From Candidatus Wallbacteria bacterium (GTDB taxonomy: Bacteria; Muiribacteriota; JAQTZZ01), in NCBI GenBank assembly GCA_028687545.1, contig JAQTZZ010000046.1:1-33212 (forward strand): DNA of 33,212 nucleotides, given 5' to 3'. The position numbers and the translations under genes are program-made. How positions within the stretch are numbered: position 1 is the first letter of the stretch; the number at the start of each line of letters is the position of its first letter. This document shows positions 30,425 to 33,212 of the stretch, in pieces. The notes below the pieces were generated by a model. It did no database searches. It worked only from the letters and a program-made list of their open reading frames with translations, and was not told the origin of the DNA.

Positions 30425-32200
30425 TTAATATTTCTGCAGCTCTTCCGGCACATACCAGTGAGGAAAATTATAAAAAATGCCTGCAGGAGCCGCCTCGATG
30501 CCGTGAAAGCGTTTGCTTACTGCATAAATAATATCAGTGGTATAGAGAAAAGTATAAGGCTGATCCTTATGAATAATAGCCTGAATCTTGTAATATATTT
30601 CCTTCAGTTTTATTCTGTCAAATGTGATGCGGCTGAGTTCGCATAACCGGTCAATTTCAGGGTTGCGGTAAGAAATGAAATTAGCTCCTGAGTAACCATT
30701 GTTTTTCTCAGGTATCTGCGAAGAATGCCATAATCCGTATGGATCATAACATAAACAGTTTTGCACCCAACCCGAAATGGAAGCTTGAAAGTTATGCTGA
30801 AATTCTTGTTCTAAATATTTCGTACCTTCAAGTAATCGGATCTTCACGTCAATCCCTACTGCCTTCCAGTAATCTCTGATGATATCCGCCAAGAGTTTAC
30901 CACTGGGAGGGACGAGAAGTTCCAGCGTGAATTTCATTCCAGCCTGCTCCAGGATCCCGTCGCCATCTTCGTCTTTCCATCCGGCTGCTGCCAGATTTTT
31001 TTTTGATAGTCCCGGATCATAGGGATATGGAGCAAGCGATTTGTCGCAAGCCCAGTGTGTAGGCAGAACTTCAGTTAAGACAGGCTTTCCAAAGCCATAG
31101 CGCGCTTTGTCGATGATGCTCTGACGGTCAATGGCGATTGTCAGGGCCTGACGGATATTCCTGTCCTTCAGGATCGGATGGTTCAGGTTATATGCGACAC
31201 ACGAAAAGGCAAACGAAGGGCAGCTATATATATAGAACTTATCTCTGAATTCCTTTGAGCTGGCCTGTTTCGTATATTGATCAGGCGTGAGCATCATCAC
31301 ATCCAGTTCACCTCTCAACAAAGAAAGAAAGGCTGATGAATTATCTGGGATAATTTTATAGATCACCCTGTCCAGAAATGGCCTCCCTGCGAAATAATCC
31401 GGATTAGACACCAGTACGACCTGTTCGCCGGGCTGCCATACCAGGAATTCGAACAGGCCTGTTCCAATGGGACGCCTGTTGTATTCAGAGGCCTTGAAAT
31501 TCTCTTTTTCAAAAACATGCTTTGGAATTATCATGGTATCTATGCTCACCGGGAGATCCATAGTGGGCTTTTTCATGAATATTTTTACTTCATGGGAGTC
31601 GACGACTTCGACTGTATCTACATCCTGATAAAAATTTTGCAAAGGACTTCCCGATTCCGGATCAAGAATCTTTTCAAAAGTGAACTTGACATCATCTGCT
31701 GTAAAGGGTGCTCCATCATGCCAGAGAATGCCTTTTTTCAAGTAATAGGTAATTTCCATGTTGTCTGCCGATGTTTCCCATGAATCAGCTAAGGCTGGAG
31801 ATATTGTCAGATCACCATTGATTCGAGTCAAGGGGTCGAAAATCAAGGCCAGCATGTCGACTGTGTTTGAACTAACCAGCAGCAAGGGGTTTAATGTCTC
31901 TGGATCACTGATGATTTGTTGAACAAAGGCGTCCCCGTATGATGGAGACGGTGAAATCTCGCTGGTCTGGTATTTCAGGAGTTCATTATAACTTTCTTGA
32001 GCCTTCTCCTGAAACCCGTCGCTCTTCTTTTTTTTCGTGTCATTGAGAAAGGTCTTGTAATCTGCGCTGGCTGAGGCAGTATCCTGGAGCACATAATGCT
32101 CGAACAGGGCTTTCTCCAGGGTGTCCGGATTCGCGGCTGCAGTCAGGAGAGCCGGGAGCAGCAGAAAAAAAGTTAACAATTGCCATAAAGGAGCTTTCAT
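30425..32200 (-). CDS. ABC transporter substrate-binding protein, family 5, with N-terminal insert, 591 aa
   Basis: AAGGGGG lies just before ATG 32200; signal peptide MKAPLWQLLTFFLLLPALLTAA. It carries the insert KALFEHYVLQDTASASADYK and FLND, then SPSYGDAFVQQIISDPETLNPLL, LADSWETS, YYLKKGILWHDGAPFTADDV, IGTGLFEFLVW (the usual GTGPF has Leu for Pro), AAGWKDEDGDGILEQAG, and the end HWYVPEELQKY. It is closest to the SBP at 7881 in the core but keeps the insert that one lacks, a mosaic that suggests recombination among copies. Probable periplasmic peptide binder without visible transport partners. It is divergent from the C1 peptidase at 32415. Confidence 0.92.
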   Translation of the reverse strand: MKAPLWQLLTFFLLLPALLTAAANPDTLEKALFEHYVLQDTASASADYKTFLNDTKKKKSDGFQEKAQESYNELLKYQTSEISPSPSYGDAFVQQIISDPETLNPLLLVSSNTVDMLALIFDPLTRINGDLTISPALADSWETSADNMEITYYLKKGILWHDGAPFTADDVKFTFEKILDPESGSPLQNFYQDVDTVEVVDSHEVKIFMKKPTMDLPVSIDTMIIPKHVFEKENFKASEYNRRPIGTGLFEFLVWQPGEQVVLVSNPDYFAGRPFLDRVIYKIIPDNSSAFLSLLRGELDVMMLTPDQYTKQASSKEFRDKFYIYSCPSFAFSCVAYNLNHPILKDRNIRQALTIAIDRQSIIDKARYGFGKPVLTEVLPTHWACDKSLAPYPYDPGLSKKNLAAAGWKDEDGDGILEQAGMKFTLELLVPPSGKLLADIIRDYWKAVGIDVKIRLLEGTKYLEQEFQHNFQASISGWVQNCLCYDPYGLWHSSQIPEKNNGYSGANFISYRNPEIDRLCELSRITFDRIKLKEIYYKIQAIIHKDQPYTFLYTTDIIYAVSKRFHGIEAAPAGIFYNFPHWYVPEELQKY

Positions 32201-32245
32201 TTAGTCCCCCTTGATTTGTAAAGAGGCGAATTCTACTTATCTGTC

Positions 32246-32251
32246 ATTATA
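32246..32251 (-). promoter_or_regulatory. -10 element of the SBP gene at 30425-32200
   Basis: Minus strand TATAAT preceded by TATTTTTGA, the same as at 9574-9579. Upstream AAATGaGA-type bases also resemble that copy. No -35. It lies back to back with the type I promoter at 32322-32375. Confidence 0.55.
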
Positions 32252-32321
32252 TCAAAAATACTTGATCTCATTTTGCTGCATTCGTGAAGTCTTTTTTCTG
32301 AAACTTTATCAGACCTGAATA

Positions 32322-32375
32322 TTTACATTTGTTTTACAATTCCCTGACAGGATTTTGACAGGATTTTCCTATAAT
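32322..32375 (+). promoter_or_regulatory. Type I four-repeat activator promoter
   Basis: Units TTTACATTTGT (32322), TTTACAATTCC (32333), CTGACAGGATT (32344), TTGACAGGATT (32355), then TTCC and TATAAT (32370-32375), followed by GAAATCAG and a leader ending in a seven-G run. Confidence 0.85.
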
Positions 32376-32414
32376 GAAATCAGGGCTGCAAGAGTATCGA
32401 GTATAAGGGGGGGC

Positions 32415-33212
32415 ATGAAATTTATCTGCTTTCTGATTCTGATTTATTCCGTCTGTATTCTGGCAAGTGAAAACGACAGCGGCTCTTATAGATATTCTGA
32501 AAGCCAGAAACAGGCTATTTTTACCAATGCTGTGAAAATCGCCGCAGAGCATGGCGGGGCTTTCCATGTGTCCCCAAAAGCGATTCCTCCCTATCAATAT
32601 TCCAGCCAGGTTGATTATGAGGAATACAGGAAGGAAACCTGTGCTGAAATCAGGAAGCAGATCAGGTGGCGGGAGAAAAACCAGCACAGCGGTCTGACGA
32701 CCTCCCTGAACGCTGCCGACCGGGTTCAACTGCCCAAAGAAGTCGACAGGCGCGCTGACGATGTGGTGACTCCTGTAAGAAACCAGGGGCAGTGCGGCAG
32801 TTGCTGGGCCTTTGCCTTATTGGCCTGCATGGAGACTGCAGTGGCAATCAATTGCGGAAAACTGGAAGACTTGTCTGAGCAGGACCTGATGAACTGCAAC
32901 CCTAACGGGGATAACTGCTATGGAGGCTATGTCAGCGATTTGGAGCTTTACCGCACTCAGGGAGCTGTGCTGGAGGTCGACGAGCCATACCAGGCCGCAG
33001 CCGGAACCTGCCGCGACAATCCCAGGCAGTATAAAATTTCTTCCTGGAGAGAGTATATGTTCGACCAGAATTCGGTCTGTGTTTACGGCCCGGACGGATT
33101 GGCTGAAGATACGGTAGAAGATATGGACACCATCGTCAAGGAGTCTATAATTAAATACGGTTCCTGCTTTGTGACGACGACTATTGACGATTCGTTCAAG
33201 GCATACTCGGAC
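32415..33212 (+). CDS. Secreted papain-like cysteine peptidase (C1A), 3' end outside window
   Basis: ATG 32415 lies one base after a seven-G ribosome site; the frame stays open for 266 codons to the window edge. The signal peptide (MKFICFLILIYSVCILASE) is followed by a propeptide with the VSPKAIPP block shared with the enzyme at 29341. The mature domain begins near residue 107 (LPKEVDRRADDVVTPVRNQ), and the active site QGQCGSCWAF is canonical, with Q124 and C130. The His and Asn blocks would lie beyond the window. The Cys-rich segment MNCNPNGDNCYGGY is typical of family C1A. Driven by a type I promoter, it is the fourth plus-strand secreted gene controlled this way in the window. Confidence 0.9.
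   Translation, partial: MKFICFLILIYSVCILASENDSGSYRYSESQKQAIFTNAVKIAAEHGGAFHVSPKAIPPYQYSSQVDYEEYRKETCAEIRKQIRWREKNQHSGLTTSLNAADRVQLPKEVDRRADDVVTPVRNQGQCGSCWAFALLACMETAVAINCGKLEDLSEQDLMNCNPNGDNCYGGYVSDLELYRTQGAVLEVDEPYQAAAGTCRDNPRQYKISSWREYMFDQNSVCVYGPDGLAEDTVEDMDTIVKESIIKYGSCFVTTTIDDSFKAYSD

Overview
The window comes from a bacterial chromosome with tightly packed genes, ATG/GTG/TTG starts, G-rich Shine-Dalgarno sites and many Sec signal peptides. It encodes secreted peptidases, a lipoprotein, an ankyrin protein and a family of peptide-type ABC substrate-binding proteins (SBPs). There is no ribosomal RNA, tRNA, integrase, transposase or CRISPR array. The content suggests an uncultured, proteolytic, probably anaerobic, diderm-like bacterium (candidate phyla such as Riflebacteria or Wallbacteria would fit). 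That placement is a guess; no marker gene is present.

Layout. 2-1526: the end of a membrane-anchored class III adenylate cyclase, converging on a secreted formylglycine-generating-enzyme-family protein with its own consensus promoter. 1613-9527 (minus strand): an SBP, a metzincin-type metallopeptidase and two clostripain (C11) peptidases read in one direction toward a terminator at 1613-1646. 9892-13622 (plus): an SBP lipoprotein, a TolB-like propeller protein and a proline-rich helix-hairpin-helix protein. 13741-18081 (minus): a repeat-linker secreted protein, a large STAND ATPase-TPR-winged-helix regulator and a tiny membrane protein. 18388-33212: an ankyrin protein, then repeated modules in which a minus-strand SBP stands back to back with a plus-strand secreted gene (repeat protein, HExxH peptidase, peptidylarginine-deiminase-like enzyme plus papain-like peptidase, second papain-like peptidase cut by the window end).

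The most striking signal is regulatory. Five promoters (20762-20815 minus; 22661-22714, 25961-26014, 28055-28108 and 32322-32375 plus) share one architecture: four tandem 11-bp units of the TTTACA-N5 or CTGACA-N5 type, exactly 4 bp before a -10 hexamer, with no -35 box. This is the geometry of PhoP/PhoB/OmpR-family activator sites. A second family of four promoters (11536-11580, 15038-15082, 18137-18181, 18245-18289) has two TRCAAC motifs 10 bp apart, with the second motif always 29 bp before the -10. It precedes the regulator operon and nearby secreted genes.

Taken together, the window looks like a regulated programme of extracellular protein degradation, modification and peptide capture, expanded by duplication of SBP-promoter-peptidase modules. 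At least three broken SBP copies (5720-5776, 12592-12696, 27889-28056) record that turnover. No permease or ATPase partner of the SBPs lies in the window.
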